From Canna indica (lineage: Eukaryota; Streptophyta; Magnoliopsida; Zingiberales; Cannaceae): a stretch of 64,000 nucleotides of DNA. Shown here piece by piece: positions 12,104 to 24,296 of the stretch (the first letter of the stretch is position 1; every line of letters begins with the position of its first letter). Made by a program: the position numbers and the translations under genes. The stretch lies in assembly GCA_034359265.1 (NCBI GenBank), contig CP136893.1:25242001-25306000 (forward strand). Reading direction: 5' to 3'. The notes under the pieces are model-generated. The model had not been told where the DNA came from. It was given only the letters and a program-made list of their open reading frames with translations, and made no database searches.

Positions 12104-13649
12104 TATTGGCCTGAGGTTTTCTACATTAGTCTTAATCTCGGTTTTGATGATAACAAATATGGAACTAATGGTTCATTAAGAATATATTTTAGGTTCCATA
12201 TCAGTTAGCGCTCGATGTCCTCGATCCGAAATATTGAAGAAATCGCAAAGTCGAAAGAACAATTGGTCAACGTGTTTAGGTTCATCGCGGAAATTTCTCG
12301 AAGTTCGATGTGTGCACCAAAGTCGTATTGGACGAGTCTAAAGACCACATGGAAAGCTCTTCAAGTTATCGCACGTTGAAGGCCGGAACCTGGAAATGAA
12401 GCGCACAAGAAGAAGGCTAAAAAAATCAAGTTCAGCCTAGGTTCGGTCGACCAAATGGAGTTTGAATATTGGCAGTAGCCAATTCGGTTGACTGGTTGGT
12501 CGACCGAATGTTGCCAAAAAATGACAGTAGACAATCGACCGACCCGTCGGTCAACCGAAGATGGTGCAAAATTTAGCTAAGGCTACTTCGGTCGACCGAC
12601 AGAGGCCAAAATTTGGCAGAAGGTGCATCGGTTGACCGGATTGCAGATCGTAGATTGCGCCTCTAGCTTCACTGCATCGGTCAACAATCGGTCGATCGGA
12701 TTATGGATCGCTCATCTCGCGACTCGTTCGGTCGACCCATCAGTCGACCACACAAAGAGATTAAGCAGTAGTCGCTCAAGCGGTCGATCAGTCGGTCGAC
12801 CGACGATCGACCGAACGAACTATAATGGCTAGTTTTCTACCCGTTTTCCACCCGTTGAGTTGCCGTTTCTTTGAGAGGTTATAAATATCCGTCATCTAAC
12901 CTCTTTAACCTCTCTTATAGATTTTATTGAGTATTAAAAATAGAGTTTTGAGCCTTCTAAAGATCAATTGCAGCGCGCTCTACTCTTCCGTCAACATTCT
13001 TCTTCAAGCGCCAATTGCTCCTCAACTCTGCTACGACTCAAGCTCATTTACTGTCAAGTAGAAGGTTTGAAGGCTAGGAAAAGAGCATTTAATCTTGGTT
13101 TACTCTTTAAGCTCTTTTCATTGTAATTTTAAACTATTATTTGAACTTGTTTTCCTTGGATTTGAGTTTGTAGAAGACCTTGTGTTAGGTCTTGTGTGTG
13201 AGTGGTTACCTTGGAGTAGAAGGTGTAAAGCCACTTGTGTAAATATAGCTTACTAGGATTAGTTGAGGTATCCCTTAGGGTTGAGGTGGAAGAGTGCTCT
13301 CGGTAAGAAGACGGAGACTTCCAAGTGTGGAAGTGCCTTAGATTGAGAGTGAGTCTCTTTAGGTCAAAGTCCTCTTGTAAGGGAACCAATTTAATCTAGT
13401 AAACTTAGTTTGTAAATCCTAAGCGGGGTGCTTAGGTAGTGGAGTAGGCGTTGGGGCCGAACCACTATAAATTTATGTGTTAGCATTGTTATCTTTTGTT
13501 TGTGCTTAATTAGTTTATCTTGCTTCCGCATTTAATCGTAAATTTGCAATTTGCCTAAACGATTTGAGAAACGATTAAAATTAGAATTAGGCGAAAGATT
13601 TAGATAACACACTATTCACCCCCCCTCTAGTGTGTCATTTCACCCAACA
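12104..13649 (+). repeat. 5' LTR of the gag-only copia element
   Basis: Begins TATTGGCC (the family start TGTTGG with one change) and ends CACCCAACA. It contains a stretch (12480-12830) packed with GTCGAC and GATCGA palindromes and a promoter TATA box at 12880. Compared with the right LTR it has about 75 bp more in the palindrome region. Confidence 0.92.
12880..12887 (+). promoter_or_regulatory. LTR TATA box
   Basis: TATAAATA follows TTTGAGAGGT and precedes a CT-rich leader. The same box recurs at the same position in the related LTRs: 16436-16443, 20022-20029 (plus), and 22439-22446, 28865-28872 (minus). Confidence 0.75.
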
Positions 13650-13651
13650 AT

Positions 13652-13663
13652 TGGTATCAGAGC
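13652..13663 (+). other. Primer binding site, tRNA-iMet type
   Basis: TGGTATCAGAGC starts two bases after the 5' LTR end (...CCCAACA-AT). Confidence 0.93.
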
Positions 13664-13718
13664 AAGGTTGTAGATTGAGATTTCACCATCTCTCCTACAC
13701 TTTCTCTCGATCTTGAAA

Positions 13719-15164
13719 ATGGCACCAAAGTCGTTAGTGTCTTCACCTCCTAGGTTCGATGAGTTAAATTTTGGTCTTTGGAAGTCTAGAATGTATAACT
13801 TCTTAAAGATTCAAGGTTTAGGTGTTTTTAACATGGTAAAAATTAAATATATTAAACCTAAGGAAGACATGAATACATTGAGCCAAGAACAAATTGATAT
13901 GTTTGAATTAAATGCTAAAGCTACAAATTGCATATTTTGTTCCTTGGAAAATAATGTCTTTGAAAAGATCATGCATTGTACTTTCGCATTCGATATTTGG
14001 GCTACTTTAAACATGCTTTATAATTATGCAAAAACCGAAGAGCTCAGTACATTTACTGTGGGGAGTGATGACAATTGTCATCTACCCAATACTAATATAG
14101 TTTTTGAAGCCCATAGTGCCTCTAGTCATAAGAGCACAAGAAATAGAAAAAGGAAGGTGATTTGTCATGTGTGTCAAGAAAAAGGACATGTAAGAAAGAA
14201 CTGTCCTACTATGAAGAACAAGGCAAAGAAGAGGTCGAATGCCTCCACATCATCATCCCAGTCAAATGAAACATCCTCTTGCAATGACCATGAAGCTACT
14301 TCAAAAGCTTTCCTCATGAATGAAAATAATGAGGTACTCTCCTCTCCTTCTAGTCATGTTAATATTAATGATAGTATTAGCTCATCTAGCTCTCATGATT
14401 TTGATGAATTGATGGATGAGTATAAAAACATTTATGCCTTGCTCTTGAAAAAAGATAAGGAAAATAAAAGGATTAAAAATGAGAATTCTAGACTTAGTTC
14501 ACACATGCATGCTCTAGAATTAGAAATTGAGAAATTGAGATCTAGCTCATTTGATCCTTGTCATGACATGTTGAAACTTGAGCTTAAGGACTTAAAGCTT
14601 GAAAATGAAAACTTGAAAAATGGTTTCAAAATTGAGAATTAGATTTTGAAAAATGAAAACTCAAAAATCAATAAGGAAAATCTAATGTTAAAATCTCAAA
14701 TGCATGTTTTATATAAATCCATGAATGACCTGAAAAATGAGGTTTTAGTATTGGGTAAAAAGGTAAATGAATTTACAAAAGCTTCTACCTTTAAGAATCC
14801 AAAAATGAGATATAACACTTTTGATAACACTCATGCATCTCATGCTTGTCATGTTAAGTATTCTATTTCTAGACCTCATGATCATAAGAAGAAAAATGTT
14901 TCTCTCAAGAATGCTCATGCTCATCTTAGTTCAAATGTCAAGCATTCTTCCTTTAAACCTCATATTCAAAAGAAAAAGTTTCATGGAAACTATTTTTGCT
15001 GTGGTATATATGGCCATGCCATTCATGATTGTGCATTTAAAATAAATCCAAGTGTTGCTAAGACACTTTGGATCCCTAGGCCAACTCACTCCCAAGGACC
15101 CAAAGCCATTTGGGTACCAAAAATTTCATGCCCTATTGTAGGGGGAGCTACCACACAAGGGTGA
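13719..15164 (+). pseudogene. SIRE-type copia gag with one in-frame stop
   Basis: The first ATG is at 13719 (MAPKSLVSSPPRFDE). The N-terminal part (FDELNFGLWKSRMYNFLK) is the DUF4219/UBN2-like gag start typical of copia. A zinc knuckle CHVCQEKGHVRKNC (CX2CX4HX4C) lies near residue 149, followed by a Ser-rich linker and a long Lys/Glu/Asn-rich coiled coil. A single TAG at 14640-14642 interrupts the coil; reading continues in the same frame for 172 codons, through a second knuckle-like block CCGIYGHAIHDC whose first Cys is lost, to a GPKAIWVPK motif that in SIRE polyproteins lies just before protease. It then ends, with no pol. The protein would form particles and package RNA. Whether the stop is decay or readthrough is open. 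Confidence 0.85.
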
Positions 15165-15784
15165 GATGAAGTTGGTTAATTGAAGTTGCTTGGAGATTCA
15201 AAGATTGTATTATTTCAAAGTTGCAACTTCAAGTCATCTTGATGCCTTAGTAAGGTTGGCATCAAAAGTACTTTGGTATCATCTCCTATACCCTCTTGCT
15301 TAAATTATAGTTGGAGTTTGATATATGCTTAATATTAGTAGATTATTCGCTCTTAATAAGTTTCAAAAGATTTTTGATTTTTTGATTTTCGGTCTCTTCG
15401 GAGACCTATGTGGCCTGTAATGGGCCTAAGCGACCTTGCGGTTCTAAATAGTAGGCTCATCGTGGCCTTTCGGTTTTCAACCAATAGGAAGGGTTGGAGA
15501 TCAAGTTTTCATATTTATTACATTTGTGATCTCTTAAAATTCATTTCAGATTCATGATAACATATTTTGAAACGGATTTCAAACTATTTAGCAAAGTGGA
15601 TTTTGAAAATGATACTTGATTCTTCTCTTTGCTATTTGGTTTGGGTTGCTTGCTAGTAGCTTTAGTTTCATTAAATCTACTAATGAAGTTTACTTGCAAA
15701 TTGAAAATGATAATGGAAGGCTATGCTATCATGAAGAAAATTGAAAAGTAAATGACAAGTTTGGCAAAATTCTATTGAAAGAGG
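15165..15784 (+). other. Non-coding 3' region behind gag
   Basis: AT-rich with scattered stops in all frames. I see no pol remnant. The solo LTR at 15785 interrupts it. Confidence 0.6.
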
Positions 15785-17212
15785 TGTTGGCTTTAGGTTT
15801 TCAACCTTGGCCTTAATTTCGGTTTTGATGATAACAAATATGGAACTAATATTTCATCAAGAAATCTTTCAGGTTCCATATCGATTAGCGTTCAATGTCC
15901 TCGATCGAAAAAATCGGAAGAAATCGGAAAATCGGAAAGACATTGATCGTTGCACATGGGTTCGTCGTGGAACATCTTAAAGTTTGATGTATGCACCAAA
16001 GACATGTTGGACGAGCTCAAAGATCACATGGAAAGCTCTCCAAGATGACGCACGTTGAAAGCCAAAACCCAGAACTGAAGCGCGCAAGAAAAATGGCTGA
16101 AAAAATAATTTCAGCCTAGGTTCAGTCGACCGGGCGATCGACCGAATAGGGTCAGAAAAATGGCAGTAGCTACTTCGGTCGATCGGGCAGTCAACCGACT
16201 GAGGCGAAAAATTGGCAGCAGCTTCGTCGGTCGACCAGACTGCGTATCGCCAAAGATGCAACTTGCGTCAGTCGACCGAATTGAGGGAACGCAAGGTTTG
16301 TGTCTGGCGGTCGACCCGTCGGTCGACCTCACAGAGAGAATAGGCAGCGGTCGCTCTAACGGTCGATCCGTCGATCGACCGAGTGGTTGTAACGGCTAGA
16401 TTTTAGCCCGTTGAGCTACCGTTTCTTTGAGAGGGTATAAATATACCTCATATAACTCATTTAACCCTCTCTCCCACTCTTACAGATTTTATTGAGCAAT
16501 TAAAAGGGAATTTTGAGCCTTCCAAAAGATTACTCGCTTGCGCTCGGTTCTTCCGCCAACAAATTCTTCAAGCGCACACTCTGCTTTGACTCAGGAATTG
16601 ATTCGAGCTCTACCTCTTGACGAGTTGAAGGTGTTGAAGGTTTGGAAAAGAGCTGTGGTTTCTCTTTCATTTCTTAAGCTCCTTTAATTGTTATTTGGAC
16701 ATTGTTTTATTTGAATTTGAGTTTGAGTAATACCTAGGCTGTTAGGTCTTGTTGTGTGAGTGGTTACCTTGTTGTGAAGGTGTAAAGCCACTTGTGTAAA
16801 CTTAATCTTACTAGGATTAGTCGAGTTGTCCCTTAGGGTTGAGGTGGAAGAGTGCTCTCGGTAAGAAGGCGGAGACTTTCGGGTGTGGAAGTGCCTTAGG
16901 TCGAGAGTGCAACTCTTCGAGTCAAAGTCCTCATTGTAAGGGAAACAAGAATTAATCTAGTAAACTTAGTTTGAAAATCCTAAGCAGGGTGCTTAGGTAG
17001 TGGAGTAGGCATTGGGGCTGAACCACTATAAATTTGTGTGTTTGCATTGATACTCTATTTGTGCTTAATTGATTGTCTTGCTTCCGCATCCAATAGTAAA
17101 ATTGCAATTTGCCTAAGTGATCTAAGTAAATGATTAAAATTGAATTTAGGCTAATTAATTTAGTTAACACATTATTCACCCCCCCCCCTCTAGTGTTACC
17201 ATTTCTACTACA
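15785..17212 (+). mobile_element. Solo LTR nested inside the gag-only element
   Basis: TGTTGGCTTTAGG to TACTACA, related to but clearly more diverged than the outer LTR pair. It contains the same GTCGAC-rich block (16115-16390), a TATA box at 16436 and the C-run near its end. Flanking pentamers AGAGG (15780-15784) and AGATG (17213-17217) differ by one base, consistent with an aged target duplication. No internal sequence accompanies it, so LTR-LTR recombination has removed the body. Confidence 0.82.
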
Positions 17213-19104
17213 AGATGTATGAGTTTAATTTTACAAAAATCTTAGTATAATACTTGAATACTTGTGCTATAATGATGTCTCTATACTCATGATTGTTTTT
17301 GCATGATAAATATATGAAATTTCATGAGTAGGTAAAATTTTGATATCTAGGCAATTTCATGATATCTTGATTGAATGAAACTTGCTCTAGGTTGAAAGTT
17401 TTTTTTAGAGACTTCATTTTAAGTTGAAAACTAGATGAACATGTTTATGTGTGTTAATGATTAGTTGTCATTTGCTTAAATTTGAAAATTCATAAGAGAT
17501 TGAGAAAATTGAAAACTTGTTCAATTTAGAGGACTTAAGCTTGGAAAAGCTTGGCCCAAGTCAACAAATTGACTTGGACACTTGATTTTAAGTTCAAACT
17601 TCATAAACATGTTTAGGAATAGGTATGACATATTTCCATGTACTTAGAATGAAAAATTCATATGGATATGGATAAAATGACATAAAGGTCAATTCATGCT
17701 TACCTCTTTTGAACCAAGTTGACCCAAGTTAACAAATTGACTTAGAGGTCTCATTTTCAATTCATATTTGAGGAACATGTTTAGATTTACCCATGTTAGG
17801 TGTCCATAAGTTTACATTTGAAAAACCATGAGTAAATGATATGATTGAAACTTAGCAAGTTTCATGATAACTAGCTTAGTTTTGAATGAAATCATGCTAG
17901 GTTGATATCTTGACTTAAGGACATAATTTTCATTTCAAACTTGACATACACTCTTTACATAATCATTTTATGGTGTCATTAAAGTTTGAATGAAAATTGA
18001 ACATGTTTTGAAAAATTACTGAAAATTAGGAAAATGCCATAGAAATTTCAATTTTAAAATAGTTTACTCAATGAATATTAGAAAAATGTAGAAAACTGAT
18101 TTTCAGATGATTCTTGAAGCTGCACTTTCTTTGAAAAATCTAGTATGTTGTGTAAAAATTTCAAAAAGTTTCATCAAGAATCTGATTTATAGTGAAATTT
18201 TGAAGTTGGATTTAAAAAATGCAAAGTACCATCGTATTGAAATATCAATATTTCTGATACTTTGATTTTTCGTCGAAAACTTCAAATGAAACTTTTTGCT
18301 TACAATTTTGATGTCATTTCTAATATTGTTCTCACTATTTCTTGAGTGAAATCATTTCTAAAAATGATTTTGATATCTTGAGCGATATCTTAAAAATGAG
18401 TTTTTGGTTGAAATCAAGATAGGATGAAAAATGAACCTAGAGAATTTATTTTCAGCCCAAACTTGACTCATATACTTGTATTCACTCATGTTTGATGTCT
18501 AGATTCCTAGGTTAGAGAAAACATGAGAAGATAGCAAAATTTGATACTTAACATTTTCATGTTTTCAAGCCCACTTTGAATGAAATCATGCTAAGTTCAT
18601 ATTCTGATCAAATGACATTCTTTTATCTTCAAACTTAATATACATATTTTACATGACCATATCTTTGTATTTTGAAAGTTTGAATAATTTATGAAAATAT
18701 AATAAAAATCTCATTTATTTACAAAAATGTCACTAAAGTATCACTCTTCTCAAGTTGCCCATTTTTTCGATACTTTAAATTTTCATTAGATTTTTTCAAA
18801 TGAGACTTAAAGTATGATATTTTAAATTCACTTATGGTATCGTTCTACTCAATTGATGAGAAAAATTATTTCTAATATCATTTTTGATTATTTGACCAAT
18901 ACTTGAAAATATCTATACGTAAGTTACTACATGATTCTTGATTTTGGATTTCATTTATTATTTGATCGATATCATGTATGACTTAGTCTCTTATTCGATG
19001 TTTGGCTTTCATCCCTTTAGTTGAGACTTTCACGGTCTTGAAAAACCTTTTAGAGCTTCGACTTTGACTTTTGATTGAATTTTCTTGCCCTTTTTGATTG
19101 ATGT
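17213..19104 (+). other. Long non-coding spacer with degenerate tandem units
   Basis: No reading frame is supported. A block of the type 'ATTTTNAGTTNAAACTT...AACATG' recurs at about 17410, 17578, 17742, 17928, 18450 and 18610, spaced roughly 165-190 bp where consecutive. This suggests an old tandem array decayed into spacer between gag and the 3' LTR. Confidence 0.5.
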
Positions 19105-19292
19105 CAAAAGGGGGAGAAAAATATAGGAAAAGGGAAAAAAATATAGGAAAACCATGCATATAGATAGGGGGAGTTTATTTTCATAGATATGCATGTTGAT
19201 AGGGGGAGAAATCTCATGTTTGATATCCTTTGTGCTTTAATATATATATATATATTCTTAAGGATGTTTGTCATCATCAAAAAGGGGGAGAT
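19105..19292 (+). other. Polypurine tract cluster before the 3' LTR
   Basis: AAAAAGGGGGAGAT at 19279-19292 directly precedes the LTR and fits the plus-strand primer. Three more GGGGGAG words lie upstream at about 19111, 19168 and 19202. Repeated tracts are a known feature of SIRE/Maximus elements. Confidence 0.85.
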
Positions 19293-20791
19293 TGTTAGCC
19301 TAAGGATTTCTACCTTAGTCTTAATCTCGGTTTTGATGATAACAAATATGGAACAAATCGTTCATTAAGAATATATTTCAGGTTCCATATCATTTAGCGC
19401 TCGATGTCCTCGATCCGAAATATCGAAGAAATCGCAAAGTTGGAAGGACAATTGGTCAACGCGTTCGGGTTCGTCGCGGAAATTTCTCGAAGTTCGACGT
19501 GTGCACCAAAGTCGTATTGGACGAGTCTAAAGACCACATGGAAAGCTCTTCAAGTTATCGCACATTAAAGGCCTGAACTCAAAAATGAAGCGCGTAAGAA
19601 AAAAGCTAAAAAAATCAAGAAGAAGCGCGCAAGAAGAAGACCGAATGTTGCCAAAAAATGGCAGTAGCCAATCGGTCGACCTGTCGGTCGACCAAAGATG
19701 GTGCAAAATTTGGCTAAGGCTACTTCGGTTGACCGGTCGATCGACCGACAGAGGCCAAAATTTGGCAGAAGGTGCATTGATCGATCGATCGATCGATCGG
19801 ATTGCAGATCGCAGATCGCGCCTTTGGCTTCACTGCATCGGTCGATCGAATTGTGGATCGCTCATCTCACGACTCATTTGGTCGACCCATCGGTCGACCG
19901 CACAGAGAGATTGAGCAACGGTCGGTCGATCGGTCGGTCGACTGACGATCGACCGAACAGATTGTAACGACTAGTTTTCTACCCATTTTTCGCCCGTTGA
20001 GCTACCATTTCTTTGAGAGGTTATAAATATCCCTCATCTAACCTCTTTAACCTCTCTTATAGATTTTATCGAGCATTAAAAAGAGAGTTTTGAGCATTCT
20101 AAAGATTGATTGCAGTGCGCTCTGCTCTTCCGTCAACGTTCTTCTTCAAGCGCCAACTGCTCCTCAACTCTGCTACGACTCAAGCTCATTTACTGGCAAG
20201 TTGAAGGCTTGAAGGCTTGGAAAAGAGCATTTAATCTTGGTTTACTCTTTAAGCTATTTTCATTGTAATTTTAAACTATTATTTGAACTTGTTTTCCTTG
20301 GATTTGAGTTTGTAGAAGACCTTGTGTTAGGTCTTGTGTGTGAGTGGTTACCTTGGAGTATAAGGTATAAAGCCACTTGTGTAAACATAGCTTACAATGA
20401 TTAGTTGAGGTATTCCTTAGGGTTGAGGTGGAAGAGTGCTCTCAGTAAGAAGGCGGAGACTTCCGGGTGTGGAAGTGCCTTAGATTGAGAGTGAGTCTCT
20501 TCAGGTCAAAGTCCTCTTGTAAGGAAACCAATTTAATCTAGTAAACTTAGTTTGAAAATCCAAAGCAGTGTGCTTAGGTAGTGGAGTAGGCATTGGGGCC
20601 GAACCACTATAAATTTATGTGTTAGCATTGTTATCTTTTGTTTGTGCTTAATTAGTTTATCTTACTTCCGCATTTAATCGTAAAATTGCAATTTGCCTAA
20701 ACAATTTGAGAAACGATTAAAATTGGAATTATGCAAAAAATTTAAATAACATACTATTCACCCCCCCTCTAGTGTGCCATTTCACCCAACA
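19293..20791 (+). repeat. 3' LTR of the gag-only copia element
   Basis: 1499 bp, TGTTAGCC to CACCCAACA, followed by the target duplication GGAAG. TATA box at 20022. Palindrome-rich block at 19665-19960. Confidence 0.93.
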
Positions 20792-20796
20792 GGAAG

Positions 20797-21785
20797 ATTT
20801 TCAAAAGAAATAGGTTGAAACATCGATTTATCACCTAGTTCAATTTAAATACCTTGGTGTAAAGGAATAGATAAGTCAATATTAACACAGACACGAACAT
20901 ATCTATCCCTTTCAAGAGAAAAACATCTATCATCAATTTTCAAAACATTTCCAATGCTATTAGCTATTAAGTAAACAGATTCATGGTTCCAAAATTCAAG
21001 AGGGAGATCATGAATTCTTGTCCAAACAGGAGCATGAGTAACTTCCTCTTTCCAAGGGTTGAAAAGAGATTTCCAATGAATTAATCTAATAATGTCACCA
21101 CCAAGTGACCAAGGTCCATTAGTTATAATAGAATTAGCATTGTCAAAAGTGGAAAATTAAAAACAAAGATATCTTCCTATAAATCAACAACAGAAGAAAA
21201 ACCAAATTTGCCCCAAAGTTTTTGGGCCCATCTTTGAATAGAAAATAATGAAGGGGGTTTATCCAGAAATTTACCAATTAAACTGGACTCCTAGGGTTGC
21301 CTCCAGGCTTGAATTTGTTCAATAGTGAATTGAACTTTGCTAGTGACATTAGATTTAATGTTCTTAAGAGTAGCAAAATCAACAGAACAAGGCTTAAAAG
21401 GAGATTTATCTGTTAAAACATGGGGCCAGGAACGAGGCTACATTTGGACTAGAACAGAAATTGTTCCAGATGAAGAATTACGGTCCCTATTAGCCAAATC
21501 AGGGAATTCAACAATATTCATAGTATAAGAGTTAATATTAACAGAGGAGCTACCATGCAAATTAGATTTAGGGTTAATAACCGAATGAACATGAGTATAA
21601 TTTTTAGGGAAAACAAAATTTTTACCCTACACAGGGGGCTTTTGAATCCCTTTACTAGTATTAGAGGTATAACTAGGTCGACCCGAAGGATTGTCCCCGT
21701 TTACAATACTCCGAACATTAGTATTCGATTTTCCATTTGGAATCAATGGAATTTTAAAGCTCTGAACATGAGAAGAGGAAGACTT
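20797..21785 (-). pseudogene. LINE ORF1 relic no. 2, middle piece
   Basis: Minus-strand reading gives the DUF4283 core of a LINE ORF1: an IQAWRQ block, a GKFLDKPPS block, then HWKSLFNP, LPLEFWN, the IDLSIPLHQG block and the FENLP block just before the insertion. Internal stops (near 21295, 21180 and 20855) mark decay. It continues into the zinc-knuckle piece at 12103-11159 on one side and the N-terminal piece at 23225 on the other. Both junctions keep the reading frame once the insertions and one duplication copy are removed. Confidence 0.85.
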
Positions 21786-23224
21786 TGTTGGTTGGACCTT
21801 GACACTAGAAGGGGGGTTGAATAGTGTCAATCCCCTTTTACACTTTTTCTTTTACTTAATTTAATCTTTAAGTAATGCAATTGTTCTTTGATGATTGATA
21901 TGATCACAATTTAATGGCAACGATAAAAGCAAGTAAAGAGCAATGCAAACAAGAGTATTTTATAGTGGTTCGGCCAACCGCCTACCCTCCTTACCAAGGA
22001 TTTCTAAACACTACTTTATAGAATTTATGTTTCCCTTTGAATACACTTGAGGACACCCTTCTCCCTCACTTGGAGAACATCTCAATCATATTCACCTAGG
22101 CAAAACACAATTCTACAAAGTTGGACCCTAAGTGTTTCCTAACACACCTAGCAAGCTATCTCAAACTTGAAAGCAAGATACAATGAAGATCAAATACAAG
22201 GAAAGAGCTAAAGAATGAAAGATTGAACCAAGCTTCTTTCCACCGCCTTCTTGTCTTCAACTTGCAACTGGATGATGACTCAAGAAGTGCAGCACAGTTG
22301 AAGCAGAACAACGCTTGGTATTGATGTCGAGATTAGGAGCAGAGAGCGCGCGCAGGTGCAGATCTTTGAAGGCCTTAAAGAACTCTTTTTAATGCTCAAT
22401 AATGTTTTTCAAAAAGTTGTAAAGAAGTTAGGTGGGGGTATTTATAACCCCTCACTCGAATGGCCCGTTCAACGGGTGAAAAATCGACCGTTGAAGCCAT
22501 TCGGTCACAGGGCCAATCAATCGGTCGGTCGACCGACGGATCGACTGCCAGTGCGACCGCTGGCAGCTGAGAGAGGTCGGTCGACCGACGGGTTGACCGC
22601 CCATAATTCTTTCGACATTCGGTCAACTGAATGGCTGCAGCGGGTCGCGCGATTGAGGCTATCTTTAGGTCGGTCGACCGATTGGTCGACCGCTACCTTT
22701 TTGCCAATTTTTTGCCTCTGTCGGTTGACCAACCGTTGGTCGATGCAGCCTAGCTTGTTTGGCCTTCGCCACATTTGGTTGACCGATTGGTCGACCGAAT
22801 GGCTTCTACCAATTTTTTGCGATCTTCGGTCGACCGAATGGGCTGCTATGCTATACTATTGCCCTGTTCGATCGATCGATCGGTCGACCGAACCCAAGCT
22901 GAGGATGATTTCTTCCATGTTTTTTTACATGCCTTTTCTATGGGTTTGTTTACAAAGTTTCAACTTGGATAACCTTACAATTTTGGCTTGGGATAAACTA
23001 TCCTAGAGACATGTTACATTAATTCTACTTATCTTAATCCCAAGCCTACTTGAACGATTTTTTCTTCCGTTTCTTTGATGATTTTTTCGGTCGTCCCGTT
23101 TGAACGGATTTGGCATGCGTATCACAATCTCAACCTGAACTCAAAACTTCACACTTTGGATTAAATACATATTTGTTATCATCAAAATAAAGATCGAGGC
23201 TTAAGAGAGACCCTTAAGCCAACA
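21786..23224 (-). mobile_element. Solo LTR, SIRE-like family, minus orientation
   Basis: Reverse complement of the LTR family above, with TGTTGG at 21786 and CCAACA at 23219-23224. It is bounded by a perfect 5-bp duplication GACTT (21781-21785 and 23225-23229). It carries the family TATA box (22439-22446, minus) and GTCGAC-rich block (22490-22890). No internal region remains. Confidence 0.92.
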
Positions 23225-23820
23225 GACTTATCTTCCACGGTCGCTGATATCAAACCAGAATTAGTAGAAACATTTTCCACAAGGGCTTTGAAATTAGGGT
23301 TTGCTTTATTTTCAGAAAAAGCAAAAAATTCGAAAACTATACTAGAAACAGAAGGAACATTCATTACAAAAGTCATAGAAATCGATCCAGAAACATCCAT
23401 AGGCGAAACATCCAAATTAGGGTTTTGATTTTTACCCGATAAATCTGAGAAATCCAATGCCAAATCATTTTTAGATTGAACAAGAGGAGTAGAAATAGTA
23501 AGAGTATTACTAGAAGCGGCCATCGAGTGAGAGTCTAGGCTAGGGTTTCCAGTGGAAGCCACTTTCACCACGGATGAAGAGGGAGGAAGGACGGTCACCA
23601 CGGATGAAGAGGGAGGAAGGACGGAGACCGGCACCGAAGAGACGGGAGGGAGAGGAGGGGAGGGGAGGAGCGCCATGAGATCGTCGAGAGGGTCTGGCGG
23701 TGGACGACGAACGCCGACGAGAGTTTTCACCCTAGAGGGCGAAAAGTTGTCACCCTTCATCGCACGCTCTACTCTTTGACAATTACGTGATTTAATTTTT
23801 AAAAACAGTAAGAAAGGCAT
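23225..23820 (-). pseudogene. LINE ORF1 relic no. 2, N-terminal piece
   Basis: Open minus-strand frame. The likely start is the ATG at 23760 (MKGDNFSPSRVK) rather than 23820, because the extension upstream is unrelated in composition. A Pro/Ser-rich stretch includes an 11-codon tandem duplication (VLPPSSSVVTV then VLPPSSSVVKV, about 23560-23640). The frame ends at the solo LTR in VEDKS and resumes in register at 21785 with Ser-rich residues. Together the three pieces give an ORF1 of roughly 800 codons. Confidence 0.8.
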
Positions 23821-23829
23821 ATTTGATTC

Positions 23830-24296
23830 TGTGCTCTTTTTATATTTTTTCTCAATTTTATTTCTTTAATCATGTTTCTGTCAATATCTTCCATTAATTC
23901 TAAGCCACATCTACCGACATCCTATAGATGCATGTTTTCTTTTCTAATTATTGTGGCTTATCTTGGATCGATGCCTCCTTTTTATTAAAACAACACAGTA
24001 ATTACTATTTCTTGAACACGTTCCTTTTTGATGTTGTAATAATTTTTCCGCATTACCATTTGGCTATTACGTTGAACCCGTCTACACCTCGCGTCTCGAG
24101 CTGCCGTCGTATGGCGCGCTGCACTGCTGAATTGCTTCGTGAGTTAATTGTGGTGACCGAACAATTTTTTTTTTTGATTAGTCTTCACAAATTTTGACTA
24201 ATTAATGTTAAGATTTTTTTATTAGAATTTTCTGCATTTAATTAATTTATTCTTATCATTAATTAACGCTGGAATATAAACTGTCATCATTTTTTG
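23830..24296. other. Non-coding, AT-rich
   Basis: Probably the 5' flank or leader of LINE relic no. 2. No gene or repeat is recognised. Confidence 0.4.

Larger units (their letters stand above)
12104..20791 (+). mobile_element. Gag-only (TR-GAG-like) copia LTR element, SIRE/Maximus-related
   Basis: The two outer LTRs (12104-13649 and 19293-20791) share direction and close identity, and the element is bounded by a perfect 5-bp duplication GGAAG (12099-12103 and 20792-20796). Inside are a tRNA-iMet primer site, a gag gene, a long repeat-rich spacer and a polypurine tract. There is no protease, integrase or reverse transcriptase. Removing the nested solo LTR leaves about 7.25 kb. This is the architecture of the terminal-repeat-with-gag class of non-autonomous elements, which need a partner for pol. 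It inserted into a LINE ORF1. Confidence 0.88.

Noticed and set aside
19579..19967. Open frames rich in Ser-Val-Asp-Arg repeats in the LTRs
   Set aside because: They are translations of GTCGAC palindrome units and appear in several frames and on both strands of every LTR copy; there is no coding sign.
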